Below, piece by piece: positions 44,246-52,810 of a DNA stretch of 64,000 nucleotides. The stretch comes from Acidobacteriota bacterium (GTDB taxonomy: Bacteria; Acidobacteriota; Blastocatellia; Chloracidobacteriales; JADJPF01). Below the pieces are notes generated by a model, which saw only the letters and a program-made list of their open reading frames with translations, did not search any database and was not told where the DNA came from. The stretch's first letter is position 1. Each line of letters starts with the position of its first letter. The position numbers and the translations under genes are program-made. The DNA lies in contig JACQZQ010000019.1 of the NCBI GenBank assembly GCA_016213785.1, forward strand, positions 58,394 through 122,393. The letters run 5' to 3'.

Positions 44246-44998
44246 TTACTGACCACGAGTTACTATAAGAGGTTGTGCATCAAGTAGTGATTCAATGGTA
44301 TTACCATCTACTTTATAAGCGATAACCTTAAAGTTAACTGTTCCTGAAAAGTCACTTGGTACTGTCCAGGTTAAATTATTATCTTTAGTTTCAGCTAAAG
44401 TGTGAAAGTGTGCGCCTTTATCAAAGGAAATTAAAACTTGAAATTTATCTAGACCCTCAATATTACTAATCCAATTAAGAGGTATTTGATCACCTGGGGA
44501 TAGTTTTTCTATTTGTGGGATGGTCAAACTTATCTCTTCTACATTGTTAGGTGATGGCAAAATTCTAAACATCATTTGTGTTTGTGGCTTAGATTTTTCA
44601 AAACGGTTTTGGCTAAATTCTGAGCCAAATCTGATATCTAAAACTGCTTTATCTGTGGGTAAATTAGGCACTGTCCAGACATAATCTCTTAAGGAAGGAG
44701 AAAGTTCTGGCGTAATACGATAAGGGAAGGTTTTGCCTCCATCAATAGAAAGAAAAATCTCTTGCTCACACCAGGAAAGATTTATTTTAGGGGATAAATC
44801 TACTTTCCAAACTATTTTTACTTTTTGCCCTGGCGAAAAAGCTTCGCCTGCTTTAGGCAATAGCATTGAAATCTTAGGCGTAGGCACAGATTGCTGATTG
44901 CCTCTTTGCCCTAAAACACTGTTAGTTAATGCTGTTAGCAAGATTAAAACTAATACTATATACTTTAATGGAAACACTCTAGTGATTTGTTTAGACAC
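44246..44998 (-). CDS. Secreted two-domain Ig-like protein
   Basis: 250 aa with signal peptide (PLKYIVLVLILLTALTNSVLG, cleavage before QR). Two beta-sandwich repeats follow: ISMLLPKAGEAFSPGQKVKIVWKVD (about 42-66) and IPQIEKLSPGDQIPLNWISN (about 155-175). Each has a downstream LSIDGGKTFPYRI or ISFDKGAHFHTLAE strand and a WTVPN/WTVPSDFSG motif. This is the KRE9/KNH-like Ig pattern seen in bacterial surface proteins. It precedes the Asp-box propeller gene with 20 bp between them, suggesting a shared cell-surface function. Ribosome site AGGAGGAATT. Confidence 0.8.
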   Translation of the reverse strand: MSKQITRVFPLKYIVLVLILLTALTNSVLGQRGNQQSVPTPKISMLLPKAGEAFSPGQKVKIVWKVDLSPKINLSWCEQEIFLSIDGGKTFPYRITPELSPSLRDYVWTVPNLPTDKAVLDIRFGSEFSQNRFEKSKPQTQMMFRILPSPNNVEEISLTIPQIEKLSPGDQIPLNWISNIEGLDKFQVLISFDKGAHFHTLAETKDNNLTWTVPSDFSGTVNFKVIAYKVDGNTIESLLDAQPLIVTRGQ

Positions 44999-45320
44999 AA
45001 TTCCTCCTAAATGCCAAGTTTGTTAAAATTTGACATTTAATTTATTATAGTTTTGAGTTTCTAGCATAAGGTCTAAAAAATAAGAGTTGCTCTAATGCGT
45101 TATTATTAAATTATTTAGAGTTCTAGATGAGTTTCTTATTTTTTTTGAATTGAATGCTACGTATCTATTGACGCGAAATAGTTTTAATTTTTCTATCATA
45201 AAAATTGCAGTAAGTTTCCGGCGAAGGTTTATAAAATCAGGGATAAATCCTTAACTTATTATTAGTTTATTATTAATAGCCTCTTTGGGGCTTAAGATTA
45301 AGAATCTAATCGGGCTAAGC
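44999..45320. other. 322-bp divergent intergenic region without recognisable sites
   Basis: Lies between the leftward Ig-like gene and the rightward DUF3142 gene. Very AT-rich; short TTATTATTAG-type runs near 45255-45280. I see no gene, dyad or clear promoter. Confidence 0.4.
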
Positions 45321-46133
45321 ATGTCAAAAAAAGTAAAGTTATTATTGGTTTTAGTTTTAATATTAGGCGGAGCATCATATTGGTTAATAACAAAACTTAA
45401 CCCTTCATTTAGTTTATTTAATTCACCCAAAGTTAATGAACGTCTAGCCAAATTACCTAAGATAATGTTATGGGCTTGGGAGAGGCCAGAAAATCTAAAG
45501 TTTATTGATTCTTCAACCACAGGAGTAGCATTTTTAGCTAGGACTATTTCCTTAAAAAACTCTGATATAGCTGTTCGTCCAAGGCTACAAGTTTTAGAAG
45601 TCCCTCCAAATACAACATTAATTGCAGTAGTAAGAATAGAGACAGATATTTATCAAAAACCTAGTTTCTCATTAGAACAAAAAGAGAAAACCCTAGAAGT
45701 TATTCTTTCTTTAACAAACTTAAAAAACATAGTTGGGTTGCAAATAGATTTTGATGCCAAATTGTCAGAGCGTGAATTTTATAAAGAATTACTTAAAGAC
45801 TTACGTAAAAGACTACCTAGCAATTATCTGCTTTCTATCACTGCGCTTGCTTCTTGGGCAATTTATGATGATTGGATTAGAGATTTACCCATTGATGAAG
45901 CTGTTCCGATGCTTTTTCGTATGGGAATAGGTGGCAAAGAAGTGACAAAATATTTAGAATCAAAAAAAGATTTTACTTTGCCTGTAGCTAAAACTAGTTT
46001 GGGCATTTCTACAAGCTCAGAACTCCCTTGGCTACCTCCAAAAAGAAGAGTTTATATTTTTGCAGAAAGTTCTTGGTCAAAAGACTTATTAAATGATTCA
46101 TTAAAAAAGGTAGAACTATGGCAAACAAAATAA
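45321..46133 (+). CDS. DUF3142-family membrane-anchored protein
   Basis: About 270 aa when started at ATG 45321 (MSKKVKLLLVLVLILGGASYWLI, a single N-terminal membrane helix). An in-frame TTG at 45285 would put 12 extra residues ahead of the helix. The periplasmic part fits DUF3142: KIMLWAWERPENLKFID, GVAFLARTI, VRPRLQVLEVPPNTTLIAVVRIETD, then NIVGLQIDFDAKLSEREFYKELL and SITALASWAIYDDWI. The order resembles a TIM-barrel-like hydrolase fold, but no activity is known to me. The stop overlaps the next gene by 16 bp, so the two are translationally coupled. Confidence 0.72.
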   Translation: MSKKVKLLLVLVLILGGASYWLITKLNPSFSLFNSPKVNERLAKLPKIMLWAWERPENLKFIDSSTTGVAFLARTISLKNSDIAVRPRLQVLEVPPNTTLIAVVRIETDIYQKPSFSLEQKEKTLEVILSLTNLKNIVGLQIDFDAKLSEREFYKELLKDLRKRLPSNYLLSITALASWAIYDDWIRDLPIDEAVPMLFRMGIGGKEVTKYLESKKDFTLPVAKTSLGISTSSELPWLPPKRRVYIFAESSWSKDLLNDSLKKVELWQTK

Positions 46134-48505
46134 TGTTGCGTAAAATAATTTTATTAATTACTTTAACTTTAGCATTATGTTATCTTACCCCAACCTTACT
46201 TGGGTGTGGCCCAGTTTTTAGAACTGCGGTTTTTACTTATTCAGCACACCCTGACTTGCCATTAGAAGGCTTTGCTAGAGGTGAAATAGGGGTACTTAAA
46301 CGAGAATATGCTCGTTCTTATTTAGTTGTTGCCTATCGCTATTTAAGCAATGAAAAACTTGGCCCAAAAGAACAAAAATCTGTACTAAATCTCTGGTATG
46401 ATCGTTTAGGTGAAATAGCAGTTACAGAGAGTAGCCTAAAAACTTTTCAAATAGATGATAATATTAAAGAAGATGAAGATGAATACACACCAACAGGACA
46501 CACAGGAAGTTGGCTAGAGGCTAGAAAAAAAGTTAACCCTAAAGACCCAGAAAAATACTTGTCTACTAATAAAAACGTTTCTCTTCCAGATGTTTATACT
46601 TCTTATGTAAATTGTAAAGATGATGCTTTTGGTTCTGCAACAATGGTTTTAGAGGAGAAAATAAAAACCCTAGGAGCAAATCATCCTGAAGTCCAAGAAT
46701 GGGTTTTAGCGCAAGATCAAGTATTTTCTAATTGTTCTGAACTAGGGCAAGTGCCTGCTCAACTAAAACCTAACAGTAACCAAAGGGCAAAAGCCGACCG
46801 AGCTTATCAAATTGCAGCAGCAAAATTTTATAGAGAAGAATTTGACGAAGCAGCAAATTTATTTAAACAAATTAGTAATGATAAAAATTCACCTTGGCAA
46901 AAAATTGCCCCTTACCTTGTTGCTAGGTGTTTAGTTCGTAAATCAATGCTTAGCCCGCCTCCTAGCAAAGATATTTCCTTCCAAGGCTATTTTGATAGAA
47001 CTATTATGCTACAAGCAGAAACTCAAATAAAAAACGTCTTAAGTAATCCTGCGCTAGAAGAATATCATCCTGCTGCTCGTAGGCTAAATAGATATATAAA
47101 TTTTCACCTTGATCCTACAAAACGCTTTTCTAAACTTGTAGAAGAACTTACAAAACGCGATGGTGTTAGCTTTAAACAAGACTTAGATGAATATACTACC
47201 TTGTTAGATAAACTATCAGATGACCTCTATGATTATGAACTACCTAATGCTGTTATAGTTAAAAGACTTCCAGAAGTTTTAGGTAAACAAGACTTAACCG
47301 ACTGGATACTTAATTTTCAGCTAGATACGCCTGAATCATTAGACTACTCTTTAAAAAAATGGGATGAAAAACAGTCTACCCCTTGGTTAGTATCTGCTTT
47401 AAGTAAAATTAATAGTAAACATAAAAAAGTACCTGAACTACTTGCTGCATCTGATAAAATTATAATGGATTCACCTGCGTTTCCTACAATTATTTTTCAT
47501 AAAGTACGGTTATTAAAAGAGGCAGGAAAAAACACAGAGGCTTTAACTGAGCTAGATAAAGTACTTAATGCTGATATTCCTATATCAGGACGTAATGAGT
47601 TATATTCTCAAAGAATGATACTATCTAGTAATCTAGAGGAATTTCTTAAGTATGCTCAACGCACAGCCGCAGGAGAAGGTTATTTTTATGATAATAGGGA
47701 GGTTCCAGACCTATACGAAGAAACAGAGAAGAAAGAACCTAAACCTAAAATCCTATTTGACTTTGATTCTACTCTTATAATAAATAAATATTTTCCTCTT
47801 TCCTTAATGAAAGAAGCCGCTTTTAATAAAGACATACCCGCACATTTACGCAAGCGTTTAGTTATGGCTACATGGGTAAGAGCAGTAATGTTAGAAAATG
47901 ATGAGATTGGCAAAGCTAGTGCTCAAGAGCTAGGAAAACTAATTCCCGAGCTAAAAGAAGGTCTAGGAGATTACCTTAATGCAACTACCCCTCAGGCTAA
48001 AAAATTTGCTGGACTATTTTTAGTTTTAAGATTTCCTGTTACCAGGCCAATTATTGAGGCTAATCTAGATAGGGAGGATGAGATAGATAAAATTAATAGC
48101 TATCGTGATAATTGGTGGTGTTCTTTTGACCCAACAGATGTGACTAGCTCTATATACTCACGTGTAGAACGAGATAGTGAAGGGAATCCAAAACCACAAA
48201 AAGAAGAAATCCCAACTTTTTTAACAAAAACCTTACTTAGTCAAGCACAAGCAGAACAAACTAAGTTAGCTGCTTTAGGTACAGCACCAAATTATTTATG
48301 TGATGAAATAGTAAAATGGGCAAAAGCTAATCTTAGTGATCCACGTGTTCCAGAAAGCTTACATTTAGCTGTAAAATCAACACGTTATGGATGTGTAGAT
48401 AAAAAAACATTGGCTTTTTCTAAATCAGCTTTCCAAGTACTACATAAAAATTTTCCTAATAATGCTTGGACTAAAAAAACTCCATACTTTTTTGGAGATC
48501 AATAG
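46118..48505 (+). CDS. Large exported lipoprotein-like protein with helical repeats, unknown function
   Basis: 795 aa. I keep ATG 46118 because AAAGGTAG stands 6 bp upstream; ATG 46133, forming TAATG with the preceding stop, is the alternative. A signal region IILLITLTLALCYLTPTLLGC suggests a lipobox-like LLGC cleavage, so a lipoprotein is likely. The mature part is dominated by alpha-helical, TPR-like repeats (for example ADRAYQIAAAKFYREEFDEAANLFKQI and AFPTIIFHKVRLLKEAGKNTEALTELDKVL). A conserved-looking cysteine/tryptophan region lies near the C-terminus (YRDNWWCSFDPTD). No enzymatic motif is visible. It overlaps the DUF3142 gene, implying a joint role. Confidence 0.7.
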   Translation: MANKIMLRKIILLITLTLALCYLTPTLLGCGPVFRTAVFTYSAHPDLPLEGFARGEIGVLKREYARSYLVVAYRYLSNEKLGPKEQKSVLNLWYDRLGEIAVTESSLKTFQIDDNIKEDEDEYTPTGHTGSWLEARKKVNPKDPEKYLSTNKNVSLPDVYTSYVNCKDDAFGSATMVLEEKIKTLGANHPEVQEWVLAQDQVFSNCSELGQVPAQLKPNSNQRAKADRAYQIAAAKFYREEFDEAANLFKQISNDKNSPWQKIAPYLVARCLVRKSMLSPPPSKDISFQGYFDRTIMLQAETQIKNVLSNPALEEYHPAARRLNRYINFHLDPTKRFSKLVEELTKRDGVSFKQDLDEYTTLLDKLSDDLYDYELPNAVIVKRLPEVLGKQDLTDWILNFQLDTPESLDYSLKKWDEKQSTPWLVSALSKINSKHKKVPELLAASDKIIMDSPAFPTIIFHKVRLLKEAGKNTEALTELDKVLNADIPISGRNELYSQRMILSSNLEEFLKYAQRTAAGEGYFYDNREVPDLYEETEKKEPKPKILFDFDSTLIINKYFPLSLMKEAAFNKDIPAHLRKRLVMATWVRAVMLENDEIGKASAQELGKLIPELKEGLGDYLNATTPQAKKFAGLFLVLRFPVTRPIIEANLDREDEIDKINSYRDNWWCSFDPTDVTSSIYSRVERDSEGNPKPQKEEIPTFLTKTLLSQAQAEQTKLAALGTAPNYLCDEIVKWAKANLSDPRVPESLHLAVKSTRYGCVDKKTLAFSKSAFQVLHKNFPNNAWTKKTPYFFGDQ

Positions 48506-48508
48506 AAC

Positions 48509-48540
48509 TTTAGAATTTTAGAATTTTAGAATTTTAGAAT
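48509..48540. repeat. Four perfect TTTAGAAT 8-bp tandem repeats
   Basis: The repeat starts 4 bp after the stop of the TPR-like gene and ends 20 bp before the GTG of the CusF-like gene. Unit number could vary by slippage and change the spacing between the two genes. Confidence 0.85.
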
Positions 48541-48560
48541 TGTAATAAAGGAACTCTTAA

Positions 48561-48884
48561 GTGTTAAAAAAATTTCTTTTTAATTTATTGTTATTACTTG
48601 CCTTGATGAGTTTTTCTTGTCAGAATTCACCTGATTTAGCAAAAAGCCAAGCTGTAGTAGTTTTAACTTTTCAAGGCAAAGGTATAGTAAAAGCTATTAA
48701 TCAAGATAAACAGGAAATAACTCTAGACCATGAGGAAATAAAAGACTACATGGAAGCTATGATAATGGATTTTTCTGTAGCAGAAAAAAGTATGCTAGAA
48801 AACCTTAAAGTAGGTGACAGGGTAGAGTTTACCTTAAAGTACGAAGCAGGGATAAATACTATCACCAAAATCCAAAAACTGTAG
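48561..48884 (+). CDS. CusF-like copper-binding lipoprotein
   Basis: 107 aa from GTG 48561, behind AAGGAACTCTTAA. Lipoprotein signal KKFLFNLLLLLALMSFSC with Cys at about 20. The mature domain is a small beta barrel like CusF: GKGIVKAINQDKQEITLDHEEIK, then YMEAMIMDFSV, the M-x-x-M-x-M-x-F pattern that binds Cu(I) together with the upstream His, then LENLKVGDRVEFTL. Predicted to chaperone copper in the periplasm or on the outer membrane. No copper exporter or sensor is adjacent. Confidence 0.85.
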   Translation: MLKKFLFNLLLLLALMSFSCQNSPDLAKSQAVVVLTFQGKGIVKAINQDKQEITLDHEEIKDYMEAMIMDFSVAEKSMLENLKVGDRVEFTLKYEAGINTITKIQKL

Positions 48885-48892
48885 ATAGGCAT

Positions 48893-49591
48893 ATGCTTTA
48901 TATGGGTATTAATAAAAAGGAAATAACAAAAGTAAATGCATTAAGGATAATACTATTTTATTTTCCAAGAATAGCTTTTAAGTATTATGCAGTAGCAGCA
49001 TTAGAAGAATTAGTAAAATCAGATATAGCTAAGCAAATTTGGAAGAAAACCTTAGAGCATCAACAGATTTTAGCATTAAAGCGGCCACGTTATTCAATAG
49101 GTGCAAACCATTTAATGCAGTATATGGAATGGGATTGTGCTTTGTATAAAGCAGCAAGAGAGCAAGGCATTATAGAGTCCTCTGCTAAAGAGCTTATAGA
49201 AAAAATAAATTGGACTATATTTGGTTCTGTAATTAAAATTATGTTCCAGATATCACGTCTTAGGAGCAATCATTTATTTGTTAGGATAAATTGGATAGTT
49301 GATTTAATGTTTTTATTTGTTTTTACTGCTCCATTTCAACGTCGCAAACATATTAATTCTGATGAAGTGGCTTTTGATGTGCTTGTTTGTCCTTTAGCAA
49401 CATATTTTAGAGAGCAGAATACTGCTGAGTTGACTTCCTCAGCGGCCTGTTCCCTTGACCATCATATGGCAAGTTTATGGGGAGTTACACTTAGTCGTTC
49501 TCAGACTATTGCACAAGGTGACTCACTATGTAATTTTCGTTTTCACCATTTAAGGAAAAACTCACTGCTACCAGATGATCAACAAACTTAA
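48893..49591 (+). CDS. L-2-amino-thiazoline-4-carboxylate hydrolase-family protein
   Basis: 232 aa. It resembles the ATC-hydrolase-like family: an N-terminal helical part (ILFYFPRIAFKYYAVAALEELVK) and a C-terminal part with DVLVCPLATYFREQN, SAACSLDHHMASLWGVTLSRSQTIAQGDSLCNFRF. The conserved cysteines and the final GDxxCxFRF signature are in place. Members are mostly uncharacterised; a few open a thiazoline ring in cysteine synthesis. It starts 8 bp after the CusF-like gene and is probably cotranscribed; the functional tie between them is unclear. Confidence 0.78.
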   Translation: MLYMGINKKEITKVNALRIILFYFPRIAFKYYAVAALEELVKSDIAKQIWKKTLEHQQILALKRPRYSIGANHLMQYMEWDCALYKAAREQGIIESSAKELIEKINWTIFGSVIKIMFQISRLRSNHLFVRINWIVDLMFLFVFTAPFQRRKHINSDEVAFDVLVCPLATYFREQNTAELTSSAACSLDHHMASLWGVTLSRSQTIAQGDSLCNFRFHHLRKNSLLPDDQQT

Positions 49592-49740
49592 CTCTATCAT
49601 TAAACTTTAGCCCTATAAGGTCTCTTAAATAGAGCTACTCTATCCTACTTTATCCTTTGCCCTTTTAAGAAAGTCGAGTAAAATAACAAACTTCCTGGAA
49701 ATCAACAAAAGATCAACAAAAGATAAACTCAACTATTAAA

Positions 49741-52623
49741 ATGATTGGCACTAAAGTATCACACTACACTATTTTAGAACATATAGGTGTTGGGGGAATG
49801 GGCAATGTTTATAAGGCTTTTGACCCTCGCCTAGATCGTAGTGTTGCACTTAAAATACTTCATCCAAGTGCTATGTTAGATCAAGCAAAACGTCAGCGTT
49901 TTATCCAAGAAGCTCGTATAGCTTCAGCCCTTAACCATCCAAATATAATTACCGTTTATGAAATAGGCGAAGAATCTGAACAGTGTTTTATAGCTACTGA
50001 GTTTGTAGATGGTCAAACACTTAGGCAAAAATTCCAAAACAACCCCATACCAGTACAAATAGTTTTAGAAATAGCAACTCAAATAGTTAAGGCTCTTAAG
50101 GTTGCACATCTAGCAGGTATTATTCATAGAGACATTAAGCCAGAAAATATAATGGTTCGGCCAGATGGTTATGTAAAAGTACTAGACTTTGGTTTAGCTA
50201 AGCTTCTAGACATGGAAATAACCTATTCTGGCGCTCGTCGCCCTTTAATTAAAACAGAAAATAACTTAGTACTTGGAACAGTAAGATATATGTCCCCAGA
50301 ACAAGTACAGCATTTGCCCATAGATCACCGTAGTGATATTTTTTCCTTTGGAATACTTTTATATGAAATGCTTACTGGAAAACTTCCCTTTAGCGGGCAG
50401 AAAGCAGTAGATATTGCTTATGAAATTATTGGAGCTAACCCTTTACCTCTTAATGAAGTTGCTACAGGACTAGTTAGCCATTTTCAATTTCTAGTTAATC
50501 GATGTTTAGAAAAAGATCCTTCAACTCGTTATCAAGATGCTGATGATTTACTTAAAGATTTAAGACAGCTACATAGACGCTTAGATATATTAGCTAGTCA
50601 AATAGATAGTGAGTTAGTGCCTACAGTATTTTCGCCTGAGCCATTAGTTTCACCTGGGATTACTCGTCCTTCAGTTGTAATTCTTTACCCAGATAATCTT
50701 ACTGGTAGCCCAGAACTAAGTTGGTATCGTGTTGCTTTAGCAGAGCTTTTAATAGCAAGGTTAAGCTGGAATGTGGGCTTAGATGTGGTTAGCCATAGAC
50801 AATTAGCAGATGTATTTTATCAGCTAAACTATGAGTTAGAACAAGATATTGATAAACCTATGTCTTGGGAAATTGCCCGCCGAGTTGGTGTAGAAAGGTT
50901 TTTACTTAGCTCTTTTACTTTATTAAATGGAAATATCTCCTTTTCAATTCACTCCTATGAAGTTAGTACTGGACAACTAAACTTTTCTCTTATTACTAAA
51001 AGCTATAAAGATGAGGTTTTTACTTTAGTAGATCAGATTGCTTTACGTATTGAAAGAGAACTACAGATAAATAGAGATGATATTGAACCGCCTAAGGTAA
51101 TAGACTTAGTAACTAATTCTTTAGCAGCCCTCCAGAATTTTGAATCAGGGTTTAACTCTTATCAAAAAGGGGATTTAGACAAAGCTAGAGAAAATTTTTT
51201 AGAGGCAGTTAAAGAAGATAATCGCTTTGCACTAGCCTACTATCATTTATCACGTATTGAGTATTGGCAAAATAACCCTGAACATCTACTGCATTTAGAT
51301 AATGCCTTAGAACATTGTGGAAGAGTAAGCGAAAGTGAAAGACTAATAATTTTACTAGAGAAAGCTTCACTGCAAAAAGATTATATTAATCAACAAAGAC
51401 TAGCTGAAGAACTAGTAGCACAATACCCTAGAGAAAAAATGGGGTATCTGTTCTTAGGGCAATCTCATCATTGGCGAGGGGACTGTGATAGAGCATTTAT
51501 TATTTTTCAACAAGCTCTTTCATTTGATATTAGGCTTTTATTTGAAGGGGCAGAGGTTGGTTTAGGTATTAGCCAAGTAGCAGAAAGCTATCTTGATACA
51601 GCAAATTTTGACCGTCTTGAGCAATTAGCCCGAAATCAATCAAAACATAGTTGGCTATCTGACCATTTGTTAGGAGTAATTTTTTACTATAAACATAATT
51701 ATTCTTATGCAGAAGCAGCCTTTAATCAAGCAGCAAGAAATACTGGCTCTGTTATACCTAAGATTTGGGATGCAAGAGTTCAAATGCTTACAGGTCGGCC
51801 TGATTTAGCAGAACAATATCTTCAACTCTTATCTAGTGAGACTACAGGTTTAGAACAAGCTTTTTGTTTACGTGATTTAGCAGAAACTTTTAGAATTCGA
51901 GGCCGTCTAAGGGACTGGTTAAACTTTTTGCTTGAACATGAAAGGGAACTAAGCCCTTTAGCTGACTTAGACCCTACTATGTCACCTTGTTTTTGGCAAG
52001 GCTATTTTTTTGAGCAAATTGGGGATGTTAAACAAGCTTTAGCACAATATGAAATGGCTTCAGAAGAAATTAACAAAGATAATAACTCTTTGGTTGAAAC
52101 TGTAAATAATGTTTGGGTAAAAGTAAATTATGGTAGGTTACTTGCCTTAGCTGGTAATTATGAAAAAGCTATAGAGATTCTTGAGCAAGTAAAACTAATA
52201 GGTCGTAATATGCCTAATCAAAAAATTGAAAGACTTGCTTTATTTTTATGGGGAACAGTAGAGTTTTATCAAGGAAATTATGAGCTAAGTATAGAGCTAC
52301 TAGAAAAATCTATATGGTCTTATACTAATGGGTTTGACCTAGCTATTTGTATTGTGGCTCAATGCCTACGTCAACTTAAAGGTTATCAAAGGGCTATAGA
52401 ACTATTAGATAGCTTACAATCTTACACTACATTACATAGTGCTAGTTACTTTTGTTCTTCTTTACAGATAGATTTAGAAAGAGCAAAGATTTATGAAGCC
52501 AAAAAAGATTATCAGCAAGCTATAAAGCACTATAGTAGGTGTTTAGAATACTGGCAAAATGCTGATCAAGACTTTCTTGGAAGAATGGAAGCAGAGACAG
52601 GGCTTGAATTATTATCTCCTTGA
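49741..52623 (+). CDS. Hanks-type Ser/Thr protein kinase with TPR repeats
   Basis: 960 aa. An N-terminal kinase domain (about 8-275) is complete: glycine loop GVGGMGNVYK, Lys38 in VALKIL, catalytic loop HRDIKPEN near 129, DFGLAK near 147 and APE-like MSPEQ. Residues about 310-440 resemble a TolB-N-like domain (SVVILYPDNLTGSPELSWYRVALAELLIARLS). From about 465 to the end are TPR-type repeats (FESGFNSYQKGDLDKARENFLEAVKED and further copies). No transmembrane helix is present, so the protein is cytosolic. Ribosome site is weak. It heads a rightward cluster with a second kinase, a PEGA protein and an Oar-like receptor. Confidence 0.93.
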   Translation: MIGTKVSHYTILEHIGVGGMGNVYKAFDPRLDRSVALKILHPSAMLDQAKRQRFIQEARIASALNHPNIITVYEIGEESEQCFIATEFVDGQTLRQKFQNNPIPVQIVLEIATQIVKALKVAHLAGIIHRDIKPENIMVRPDGYVKVLDFGLAKLLDMEITYSGARRPLIKTENNLVLGTVRYMSPEQVQHLPIDHRSDIFSFGILLYEMLTGKLPFSGQKAVDIAYEIIGANPLPLNEVATGLVSHFQFLVNRCLEKDPSTRYQDADDLLKDLRQLHRRLDILASQIDSELVPTVFSPEPLVSPGITRPSVVILYPDNLTGSPELSWYRVALAELLIARLSWNVGLDVVSHRQLADVFYQLNYELEQDIDKPMSWEIARRVGVERFLLSSFTLLNGNISFSIHSYEVSTGQLNFSLITKSYKDEVFTLVDQIALRIERELQINRDDIEPPKVIDLVTNSLAALQNFESGFNSYQKGDLDKARENFLEAVKEDNRFALAYYHLSRIEYWQNNPEHLLHLDNALEHCGRVSESERLIILLEKASLQKDYINQQRLAEELVAQYPREKMGYLFLGQSHHWRGDCDRAFIIFQQALSFDIRLLFEGAEVGLGISQVAESYLDTANFDRLEQLARNQSKHSWLSDHLLGVIFYYKHNYSYAEAAFNQAARNTGSVIPKIWDARVQMLTGRPDLAEQYLQLLSSETTGLEQAFCLRDLAETFRIRGRLRDWLNFLLEHERELSPLADLDPTMSPCFWQGYFFEQIGDVKQALAQYEMASEEINKDNNSLVETVNNVWVKVNYGRLLALAGNYEKAIEILEQVKLIGRNMPNQKIERLALFLWGTVEFYQGNYELSIELLEKSIWSYTNGFDLAICIVAQCLRQLKGYQRAIELLDSLQSYTTLHSASYFCSSLQIDLERAKIYEAKKDYQQAIKHYSRCLEYWQNADQDFLGRMEAETGLELLSP

Positions 52624-52810
52624 TCTTATTTATCTTAAGAAGACTTTTAATATATAATTTTTATCCCTTAACCTTAATAACCGTCTAGAGTTATTAAAGG
52701 TAGTTGTGATATATTTTGTTGCATATTGCTAATAAAGTAATATTTTTTTCGTATGGCTAAATCATCTAAAAGTTAATATCTTAAGTAAAAGATATTTTAG
52801 GGAGGCTGCT

